From Infirmifilum sp. NZ (GTDB lineage Archaea; Thermoproteota; Thermoprotei; Thermofilales; Thermofilaceae), in NCBI RefSeq assembly GCF_022693705.1, contig NZ_CP094288.1:1350451-1414450 (forward strand): a DNA stretch of 64,000 bases. Direction: 5' to 3'. The translations under genes and the position numbers were made by a program. Shown piece after piece: positions 49,729-56,248 of this stretch. The notes below the pieces were generated by a model, which ran no database searches, was not told the DNA's origin, and worked only from the letters and a program-made list of their open reading frames with translations. Position 1 is the first letter of the stretch. The number at the start of each line of letters is the position of its first letter.

Positions 49729-50427
49729 ATGGATACGATATCACGCATACACCTGGATGTGCTCGTCGACGACATACCCGCAGTGGAAGGGGTTTTCCCC
49801 CTCCACGGGCTCTCCGTGCTGGTGAGCGTCGAGTACGAGGAAGGGATAGTGAAGAAACTGCTTTTCGACACAGGTCCCAGCTACCGTGTGCTGCTTAGAA
49901 ACGCGGAGACCCTTGGAGTGGACCTGAATCCTGATGCTGTGTTCGGGAGCCTGCCGCACTTTCACCACATCGGCGCTCTCCAGAGCGGCTTCCCTAGCAC
50001 GCCACGAGTTCTACCGCCTCCCCCTCTCTCGGCAACGAGCAGGGATTTTTCCCAGCTACAGGGCTTTCCCGGCGTTTTTGTATTGCCGAGCGACTCTTAC
50101 TGGAACGAGCAGGGGCTAGCCTTGAGGACGCCTAAGGGGTGGCTTGTCCTGGTCGGCTGCAGCGTGCACGGGCTTAGGCGAACTTTCGGAGCCGAGCTAG
50201 TGGGTTTAGGCAGGATTATCGGGCTTATCGGAGGTCTCAACATCTCCTCGAGGGACGTCTTCAACATGAGTTTTATCGGAAGGCTCGCTCGCTGCGGGCT
50301 TGAGCTAGTGCTCCCCTTACACTCCACAAGCATGGAAGCCAGGAAAACGATATTAAAGAGGTTTAACAGCTACGACTTCGGCTACGAGGTTAGCGGCTGT
50401 GGCGTTCAGGCTGATATCGAGTTTTAA
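49729..50427 (+). CDS. Degenerate metallo-beta-lactamase-fold protein
   Basis: A 232-residue protein with the MBL-fold outline of the dihydropterin/beta-RFAP-synthase-like branch: LDVLVDDIP...LHGLSVLVSVEYEE, LLFDTGPSYRVLLRNAETLG, then LPHFHHIGAL where the catalytic SHxHxDHxG motif should be, later LVLVGCSVHGLRRT and GGLNIS, and VLPLHST. In the metal motif the first His is replaced by Leu and the Asp by His, so zinc binding is doubtful. It overlaps the S2P protease start (50399). Either a divergent enzyme or a non-catalytic relative. Confidence 0.65.
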   Translation: MDTISRIHLDVLVDDIPAVEGVFPLHGLSVLVSVEYEEGIVKKLLFDTGPSYRVLLRNAETLGVDLNPDAVFGSLPHFHHIGALQSGFPSTPRVLPPPPLSATSRDFSQLQGFPGVFVLPSDSYWNEQGLALRTPKGWLVLVGCSVHGLRRTFGAELVGLGRIIGLIGGLNISSRDVFNMSFIGRLARCGLELVLPLHSTSMEARKTILKRFNSYDFGYEVSGCGVQADIEF

Positions 50428-51544
50428 CAGCAGCGTCGCTTTCTTCTTGGTAGTTGCGGCTATCTACATAGCTGTCCTCGTAGTGCAGCGGCGGAGACCT
50501 GAAGCCCTAAAAAAGCTCGGCCTTAAGCTCGAGGGAGGAGTTATACTCTACCGGACAGAGAAGTTAAACCGCTCAATAGCCAGAGTGGCTGAAAGGCACG
50601 CAACGGCAGTGAAGGTATTTGGGGACTTGTCCGCCGTCGCGGGTTTCGCGCTCATGGTTTACGGCCTGTACTTTTTCCACCGGAACCTTATCAGCTTCCT
50701 CGCGCACCCCGAGACCGCGAGCCCCGTGTCGCCTGTGGTTCCAGGCCTGACGGTGGGTCTAGACGTTCTTCCCTACTTCCTCCTGGCGGTTTTCGTGGCT
50801 ATAGCACCGCACGAGCTGGCGCACGCCTTGACAGCGAGCGCTGAGGGCCTAAGGGTGAAGTCCACAGGGCTTTTCCTGGCCGCGGTTTTTCCCGGTGGGT
50901 TCGCCGAGATCGACGAGGACCAGCTCGAGAAGGCAGGGCTCAGGGCGAAGCTCAGAGTGCTCTCCTCCGGGAGCACGGCCAACATCCTAACCTTCATCAT
51001 CCTACTGCCTCTGATGGTTGCGCTTGTGCAACCTGTAGGTGTGAAGGTCACGGGCGTTATGCCGGGGTACCCGGCCGCGAGCTCCCTGAAGCCAGGGGAC
51101 ATCATAATCAGCTTGAACGGAGTTAAGACGCCCACGCTGGAGACCTTCACGAACGTTATGGCTGGGCTCCACCCCGGCGAAAAGGTTAACCTTACGGTCC
51201 TACGAGGCCGGAGCGAGCTGACCTTCTCGCTCACCCTGGCCACCCACCCTGGGAACGCCTCAAGAGGCTTCCTCGGTGTCCAAATACAGCAGGCGGTCAG
51301 CGACGAGAACGCCTACAACCTTCTCATGTGGAGTCTGATGGTTACCTCAAGCGTAGCCGTGATAAACATGCTTCCCATAGTCCCGCTGGACGGCGGGCGC
51401 ATCTTCAAGGCTTTACTCGAGAAGCTTATAGGTGAGCAGAAGGCGAGGTTCGCGGCGGGCGCGGCAACTCTGTACACGGTGGCTTTGGTAGCGGTGAACA
51501 TTTATCTCTCCACGAACATATTCGGCTTGCTCCCATTCCCGTAG
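50399..51544 (+). CDS. Site-2 protease (M50) with PDZ domain
   Basis: A 381-residue intramembrane zinc protease. The catalytic motif APHELAHALTASAEG lies near residues 137-152 within the third membrane segment. A PDZ domain follows (VTGVMPGYPAASSLKPGDIIISLNGVKTPTLETFTNVM), and the second zinc-ligand motif NMLPIVPLDGGRIFKALL is near residue 325. Such proteases cut membrane-bound regulators. The gene overlaps the MBL-like gene by 29 bases and precedes a small membrane protein by zero bases, so they form one operon. Complete. Confidence 0.9.
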   Translation: MAFRLISSFNSSVAFFLVVAAIYIAVLVVQRRRPEALKKLGLKLEGGVILYRTEKLNRSIARVAERHATAVKVFGDLSAVAGFALMVYGLYFFHRNLISFLAHPETASPVSPVVPGLTVGLDVLPYFLLAVFVAIAPHELAHALTASAEGLRVKSTGLFLAAVFPGGFAEIDEDQLEKAGLRAKLRVLSSGSTANILTFIILLPLMVALVQPVGVKVTGVMPGYPAASSLKPGDIIISLNGVKTPTLETFTNVMAGLHPGEKVNLTVLRGRSELTFSLTLATHPGNASRGFLGVQIQQAVSDENAYNLLMWSLMVTSSVAVINMLPIVPLDGGRIFKALLEKLIGEQKARFAAGAATLYTVALVAVNIYLSTNIFGLLPFP

Positions 51545-51976
51545 GTGATTGCTTTGTCTAAAGAGTTCGTGAGGGATCTGGTCCTCGTTGTCTCGCCCGC
51601 TCTCATCGCCTCCACTCTCACAGCCATACCCTTCGAGAGCATCCTCAGCGTCTACCCCGTTCCGAGCACCTTTATCTGGTACGTCCCCTGGCGGGGCGCG
51701 ACGGCCTCGATTATCCTGTGGCTCCTGAGCGGCGCCCTTTACAGCGACAAGCGGTACTGGCTGAAGGAGTTCTTCCTGGGCTCGGCGGCGTCATTTGTGG
51801 CCTTCCACTACTGGACGCTCTTCATTGTCTCGACGCGCATCCCGGTAACGGTTACGCTGCTGATTTTCACGGTGGGCAACAGCCCACCCACGCTCGACCT
51901 CGGCCAGCTCGTGGCTATTCTAACGCTATTAGCGTTCCGAAAAGAAATAATCTCTGCCTTGAGGCGAAACCGGTGA
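51545..51976 (+). CDS. Small membrane protein, hypothetical
   Basis: A 143-residue protein with about three to four membrane helices (LVLVVSPALIASTLTAIPF, GATASIILWLLSGALY, FFLGSAASFVAFHYWTLFIVSTRI, VTLLIFTVGNSPP... and LVAILTLLAF). It begins one base after the S2P protease stop (the GTG at 51545), so it is in the same operon. No family was recognised. It converges with TIP49 two bases apart. A role with the protease is a guess from position. Confidence 0.6.
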   Translation: MIALSKEFVRDLVLVVSPALIASTLTAIPFESILSVYPVPSTFIWYVPWRGATASIILWLLSGALYSDKRYWLKEFFLGSAASFVAFHYWTLFIVSTRIPVTVTLLIFTVGNSPPTLDLGQLVAILTLLAFRKEIISALRRNR

Positions 51977-51978
51977 AC

Positions 51979-53304
51979 CTACTTGAGCATCTTCTCCTCT
52001 AGCTCCTTAAGGTAGCTCGAAGACTCCTTAGTGCTTATGAAGAGCTGAGAAACCTCGGCGACGTCCTCCCTCATTACCCTGCTTCTCCCCCTCTGCTCAG
52101 CCATCAGCCTAGCGGGAGCGAGCAGCTGGGTGGCGTAGCGGAGGCTCTTCTCGCTCCCCAGCCTTACGAGCTCCTCGAGGGCATCCGGCTCGAGCTCCAC
52201 ACCCTCCTCGTGCGCCCTGATCTTGATGATCTCCCTGATCTCGTCAGGAGTGTAGGGTCTCGTCCTGATTATGAGGAGCCTGTCTAGGAGGTCCAAGGGC
52301 ATCCCGTGAGGGGCCTCGATGTCCGTCCCCCTAATCCTCGTGAACCCCCTGTTAGTAGCGAGTATAATGATCGGGCTCAGCTCGCTCTCCATCGCCCGCG
52401 AGAGGAAGCTGTACGCCTCGATGTCAAGCATGTGAGCATCGTCGATGAAGAGGACCCCAGGGATCAGCTCCGCCCTCTTCGACTCAACCCACTCCTTCAC
52501 GGTCTTATCGACCCTGGCCCTCACATCCGGCGGGATCTCTTTAGCCGAGGGAGCGCCGAAGAAGATCGAAAGTATGCTCTCGCTCCGGCTCTCCATCTCA
52601 TCTAGGTCGTGAAGCGTCAAGGTGTAGACGAACTCCTTCTCCTTGTAGATCGGGCCCGTCGGGATGTCCACGAGGTCCCGGGGCCTCACATCGTACTCGC
52701 CGTAGCCCTTAGCCCTCCCCGCGCGCGAAACCCTGCCAGTCTCCTCGTCGATCCAGATGACGTCCCCCTCGCTGATGCCCTTCGATAGAATCTGGTAAAT
52801 GACGTTGGAGTCGACGCGCAGGCTCCGCGTCTCCCTGTCGGTTTTCAGAGTGATCGTACCGCCGACTGGGACCTGGGAGTAGGGGTTGAGCGGGTGCCTG
52901 TCGTACCGCACATCCAACTTCTCGAGAACACCCTCGTAGACCCACCTCCTCTCCCTGATCCTCACGCCTATAGATTTCCTCATGGCCTGCATGAGGACCT
53001 CCGTCTTCTTCAGCTCCGCGGAGTAGATTTCGCTCCCGGAGAGGGCCATGAATGGCGTCTCCGCCCCGAGCTCGCGGGCTATAGCGACGGCCAGCGCCGT
53101 CTTCCCCGTCCCCGGGGGGCCAACCAGCAGGATGGCGCGACCGGCCATTTTCCCAGCTTTGATGAGCTGCACGACGAGCCAAGCAGCCTTCCTGGCCTCC
53201 ACCTGGCCGACTAGGCCGTCTCCGACGGGCAGAACTTCTCCATTTCTGACGCCCAGCCCCCTAATGTGGCTGTGCGTTCCGACGCGTTCAGCCACCGCGA
53301 TCAT
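51979..53304 (-). CDS. TIP49/RuvB-like AAA+ ATPase
   Basis: A 441-residue archaeal relative of eukaryotic RuvBL1/RuvBL2 (Pontin/Reptin). RVGTHSHIRGLGV opens it, as in the family; Walker A GPPGTGKTALA is near residue 63; the TIP49 insertion domain (about 130-250) includes YGEYDVRPRDLVDIPTGPI; Walker B LFIDDAHMLDIEAYSFL, sensor 1 ATNRG, and the arginine finger region PLDLLDRLLIIRTRPY follow. The eukaryotic proteins work in chromatin remodelling and assembly; the archaeal role is unknown. A TTCTTAAAAAAC box lies at about 53311-53322, so GTG 53295 could be the leaderless start. Hjc lies 27 bases upstream on the same strand. Confidence 0.92.
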   Translation of the reverse strand: MIAVAERVGTHSHIRGLGVRNGEVLPVGDGLVGQVEARKAAWLVVQLIKAGKMAGRAILLVGPPGTGKTALAVAIARELGAETPFMALSGSEIYSAELKKTEVLMQAMRKSIGVRIRERRWVYEGVLEKLDVRYDRHPLNPYSQVPVGGTITLKTDRETRSLRVDSNVIYQILSKGISEGDVIWIDEETGRVSRAGRAKGYGEYDVRPRDLVDIPTGPIYKEKEFVYTLTLHDLDEMESRSESILSIFFGAPSAKEIPPDVRARVDKTVKEWVESKRAELIPGVLFIDDAHMLDIEAYSFLSRAMESELSPIIILATNRGFTRIRGTDIEAPHGMPLDLLDRLLIIRTRPYTPDEIREIIKIRAHEEGVELEPDALEELVRLGSEKSLRYATQLLAPARLMAEQRGRSRVMREDVAEVSQLFISTKESSSYLKELEEKMLK

Positions 53305-53330
53305 CGAAAAGTTTTTTAAGAAGCGATAAT

Positions 53331-53750
53331 TTAAGCCTTTCTTCTCATCTTGACGTTCGGCTCCCAGTCGCTCGCCTCATCTGAGCGCACTACGATGTCT
53401 TCGCTGAAGAGGCCGTCCACGCGCTTGAAAACCCACTTCTGCTCGCTCGAGAACCAGACAGCCAGCACGGCTTCTCTCCTCGAGTACTTTTTGAACGCCT
53501 CGAGGAAACGGTAGAGCTTCGAGACCTGGAAGCTCTTAACCTTGACCTTTTTACCGCTGGTCGCTTTCACCTCGAAGGCAACTATCCTGTCCTCGACGTT
53601 GTTCACCATGAAGACGTCCGGGAAGCTCTCGCCCACCCCGCTCACCGGGACCCTGAACACGTGGTTCTCCTTATTCGCCGAGAGCAACTTCACCAGCCTG
53701 CGCTCCACGTTGAACGCGTTTCTGCGCCTCGCAACGACCTCGCTGACCAT
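53331..53750 (-). CDS. hjc: Holliday junction resolvase Hjc
   Basis: This 139-residue archaeal resolvase resolves four-way junctions. ERRLVKLLSANK...FRVPVSGVGESFPDVFMV contains the Glu and the PD of the PD-(D/E)XK nuclease, then IVAFEVKATSGKKVKVKSFQVSKLYRFLEAF supplies E-x-K and the conserved Gln. ATG 53750 was chosen as the family N-terminus just before VARRRNAFNVERR. It lies upstream of TIP49 in the same direction, 26 bases apart, suggesting a functional link though TIP49 also has a promoter-like box. A slightly extended C-terminal basic tail is present. Confidence 0.88.
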   Translation of the reverse strand: MVSEVVARRRNAFNVERRLVKLLSANKENHVFRVPVSGVGESFPDVFMVNNVEDRIVAFEVKATSGKKVKVKSFQVSKLYRFLEAFKKYSRREAVLAVWFSSEQKWVFKRVDGLFSEDIVVRSDEASDWEPNVKMRRKA

Positions 53751-53776
53751 ACTCCCCGCTAGCATAGCGCGAAACC

Positions 53777-53786
53777 TATTAAAATA
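53777..53786 (+). promoter_or_regulatory. TATA-like box of the C/D sRNA candidate
   Basis: TATTAAAATA centred 25 bases before the first C-box base at 53806, on the plus strand, divergent from hjc. Confidence 0.4.
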
Positions 53787-53802
53787 CCGCTTGCCGAGCT
53801 AA

Positions 53803-53868
53803 AGGGTGATGATGACAGTCATGCAAGCGCGAGCGGTGAGCTGGTCCTGGGGTATCTGACACCTGATC
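53803..53868 (+). ncRNA. Candidate C/D box sRNA
   Basis: The transcript expected from the TATA box at 53777 begins with the C-box GTGATGA (53806-53812; a second ATGATGA overlaps), has a C'-like GGTGAGC about 25 bases on, and ends with D boxes CTGA at 53856-53859 and 53863-53866. Guide-length stretches lie before each D-type box. Archaeal sRNAs of about 60 bases that direct 2'-O-methylation of rRNA or tRNA have this layout. The D' box is weak, so the call is tentative. Confidence 0.45.
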
Positions 53869-53954
53869 TTCGATTAATTCAGTGAACCGTTTTTAGGTAG
53901 CAATGCTATTTTTAGCTCTTCCCGGGATTCCTTATGCACCCGCGCCTCCTCCTT

Positions 53955-54185
53955 GCCTCACTTGGCGAGCCACGTCACATACACCGGTACGGGCAGCTTC
54001 TGGTCGAGGACGTACACCCTCCCGCCCAGCCTCACGCCTTGGCCGTGTGCAACGATAAGTTGAGCAGGTAGACCTCGCCGCCCGGGTAGAAGTTGGCCAG
54101 CAGCACGGCTGCGATCTTCACGTAGCCCCGGCACACCCCCATCCTGAGCTCCAGCGGCCTCGCAGTAAGGGTAAGCCTCTCCCCC
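53955..54185 (-). pseudogene. Transglutaminase-like protein fragment (frameshifted)
   Basis: On the minus strand the frame RLTLTARPLELRMGVCRGYV...LLANFYPGGEVYLL breaks at about 54055 and continues one base away as LIVAHGQGVRLGGRVYVLDQKLPVPVYVTWLAK and a stop. GVCRGY (Cys), AHGQGV (His) and VLDQKLP (Asp) fall in the order of the Cys-His-Asp triad of transglutaminase-like proteins. The N-terminal part is missing. It is thus a truncated, frameshifted remnant in a region that otherwise lacks genes. Family assignment is by pattern only. Confidence 0.45.
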
Positions 54186-54221
54186 TATGATCCCCTCTGC
54201 CAGAGATCGGTGAGCCCCTAA

Positions 54222-54640
54222 CTAGACCCGTTATCCCCCTCCATGCATGCCTGGTATACGACCTCAACGAAGGCTGTAGAGAAATACAGCGTAATGGCCA
54301 TTACTTTAAGCACTTCGAGTGCAGACAGCTCCTCTAGATAGGCTCAAGCTCGCGGGCTGGCATGCCAAGGCTGGGAGTCCTCTTGATCCACCGCAGCAAC
54401 AGGCCCAAGTCACTTTTCTTGTCAACCCATAAGACACCTGCGAAGAGTCATGTCCCAAGGCTTAAGGAGGCTGACCCAGGCCTCTCCCCTAGCTTCTCCG
54501 TAGAGAGCACGGAGCGCAGTTGCTAGGAGGTCTAGGACAATGTATACGAGGGCTTTGCACCTATTCTTCTCGAATCCCTCTCTAACTCTCTTCTCCCTCA
54601 CTCTCTCCGAACCGCAGACCGTCATGAGGGCTAAAAGCAC
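54222..54640 (-). pseudogene. Frameshifted hypothetical gene
   Basis: A 72-residue frame (MLLALMTVCGSERVREKRVREG...ALYGEARGEAWVSLLKPWD) ends at 54422, but reading continues in other phases as VDKKSDLGLLLRWIKRTPSLGMPARELEP and then YLEELSALEVLKVMAITLYFSTAFVEVVYQACMEGDNG. Joined, they give a helical protein of about 140 residues broken by two shifts. I do not recognise the family. The remains lie next to the transglutaminase-like fragment. Confidence 0.35.
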
Positions 54641-54786
54641 GGCGCGTCCACTAGGCTTGAGTCTAAGGTGGGCTCGCTTTTCTTCGATGGTGTAAGCCTT
54701 TATAACATCAATGAAGCCTCCTTTTTATGAATCTTAGACAACGTTTATTAATTTGTTAGTTTAGAATTTAGTTAGATATAGACAGT

Positions 54787-55398
54787 ATGACAAGAACAAG
54801 ATACATTGCTCTGGTAGTGTTAGTCCTCGTAATTGCGACTATTGTAATTGCAGTGGTCTTATATAACTACGCATCATCAGCTACTCGCCCGGTGATCCCT
54901 CCGAGGATTACCAAGCTTAATGTAACAGTCGTGGTTCTGGGTCCCGGGAAATTCGCCGGAGTGATTGCTGAGAGGCTCAGCGGTAGAGTTGATAAGGTGA
55001 TCGTGTACAGCGGCTTCAACCCGGAAATTCTGCGGTACGCGGGCAGATCCACGGTGCTTGTTTTGAGTGATGAGTGGCTTGCAGAGAATGCGGGTAGAGA
55101 AGAGGTTAAGGAGATGATCATGCTGTTCGCCGACAGAGGCTCAATGATATATGTGAACGGGACTAAGGCTGGTGTTTTCCAGAAGATGGTGTACTGGATG
55201 GAGTACGAGAGAGGCGTGGAGTCTGGTATGCCTCCAGAAGCGTTGCAGGAGCTACGCGAACGCATAGAAAGTATACCTGAGGAGAGCCGCGCAGGCATAG
55301 GCTACATGAAGCTTTCAGAGAAGCACGATATATTCGTATTCGGCAGCTTAGAAGATGCACTGAACACCTTCTCCGCTACTTCGCCAGCGGCTGTATAG
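54787..55398 (+). CDS. Membrane-anchored hypothetical protein
   Basis: A 203-residue protein with one N-terminal membrane helix (YIALVVLVLVIATIVIAVVLYNY) and an outward-facing domain. The domain looks like an alternating alpha/beta fold (LNVTVVVLGPGKFAGVIAERLSGRVDKVIVYSG..., RSTVLVLSDEWLAE, SMIYVNGTKAGVFQKMVYWMEYERG). No family was recognised. The upstream 120 bases are AT-rich, and the ATG at 54787 follows AGTTAGATATAGACAGT. It stands alone between two decayed regions, and its codon use looks somewhat less GC-rich than the flanking housekeeping genes. Confidence 0.55.
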   Translation: MTRTRYIALVVLVLVIATIVIAVVLYNYASSATRPVIPPRITKLNVTVVVLGPGKFAGVIAERLSGRVDKVIVYSGFNPEILRYAGRSTVLVLSDEWLAENAGREEVKEMIMLFADRGSMIYVNGTKAGVFQKMVYWMEYERGVESGMPPEALQELRERIESIPEESRAGIGYMKLSEKHDIFVFGSLEDALNTFSATSPAAV

Positions 55399-55558
55399 CC
55401 CTTTAAGATCTGGATGTACTCCTCTCCTGGGCCTGTCGAGATCTATATACTTCTCAGACAGGAAGCACTCCCAAAACCTTCTCCTACCACCCTAAGAGTC
55501 GGACTCACGTAGCCTGTAACACTTCAAGGAGTTCGCTAGAACTCCGCGGAGGTCAAAG

Positions 55559-55920
55559 ATGACAGTGCCCCAGGCTCGCGCTCCGCTCGTATGGATATGG
55601 GATAAAGAGAGGGCCGGGAAGACCGTGGGCGGAGCAGTGCTGTTTGTTTGCGCGCAAGACTACAGCGCTCAGTGCAGCTGCAAAGGTGGCAAGGGAGCCC
55701 AGAGGAAAAGGCCATAGTCTTCGTGGGCTTCTCATTCGACGAGTCGCTCCGTAACAGCAACCTACAGAGGACGCTGAGGAGCTTCGCAAGGAGGCCGGAG
55801 AACACCCTCGTCTTCCACGGAGTCTTGACGATCGAGATGACGTTGCCCTCAAAGCGTTACCTGCTCTGTGGAGGTAACCTGAAGGAGGTCAGAAAGAATA
55901 GGGAGGGGGTAACGCGTTAA
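55559..55920 (+). pseudogene. Frameshifted hypothetical gene remnant
   Basis: From ATG 55559 the frame reads MTVPQARAPLVWIWDKERAG...LFVCAQDYSAQCSCKGG and stops at about 55714. In another phase the sequence continues EEKAIVFVGFSFDESLRNSN...ENTLVFHGVLTIEMTLPSKRYLLCGGNLKEVRKN to a stop at 55920. The two halves together could be one alpha/beta protein broken near 55695. No family was recognised. About 160 bases before it contain no other gene. Confidence 0.35.
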
Positions 55921-55932
55921 ACGGGCTAAGAC

Positions 55933-56058
55933 ATGAAGTTCAATCGCGATACCGTTCCGGCGCTCCACGTGCTAAAGCTATTCCTCGACGAAGCTGAGGT
56001 CGAGGAGCTCGTCGAAAAGCTGGCGAGGCACTACCGCTTAAGCACCCTGCAACCGTAG
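55933..56058 (+). CDS. Small ORF, 41 aa, doubtful
   Basis: ATG 55933 opens MKFNRDTVPALHVLKLFLDEAEVEELVEKLARHYRLSTLQP and stops at 56058. The amphipathic helix EAEVEELVEKLARHYRL looks like part of a small regulatory protein, but it may be the 5' remnant of a longer lost gene. No promoter-like box is convincing. Kept as a low-confidence entry. Confidence 0.25.
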   Translation: MKFNRDTVPALHVLKLFLDEAEVEELVEKLARHYRLSTLQP

Positions 56059-56079
56059 GACGACCAGAGCCTCATTCCG

Positions 56080-56210
56080 CGGTTGGCCACCGATGCCCCA
56101 AATGGGCGCTGTGGCCGCTGGCTACTCCTCCCCGGAAGCCCATCGAGGGGCAGGCCCGAAGATGTCGATGCGGAGCCCCCGTCGGTGACCCCGAGGTTAT
56201 AGAAAAATGA
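56080..56210 (-). ncRNA. Candidate structured RNA or decayed mobile-element end
   Basis: GGCCAC (56085-56090) pairs with GTGGCC (56111-56116), enclosing GCCC/GGGC (56095-56098 with 56104-56107) across a small internal loop. GC-rich palindromic DNA continues to about 56210. The strand is not certain; the minus strand reads like the GC-rich, low-complexity 3' tract of the tnpB at 3.9 kb, which makes a decayed IS605-type end possible. It lies just before the lhr promoter region. The identity is inference from structure only. Confidence 0.3.
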
Positions 56211-56248
56211 CGAAGATTTAAGGGGCCTGTGGGGGCAGATAAGGAGGA

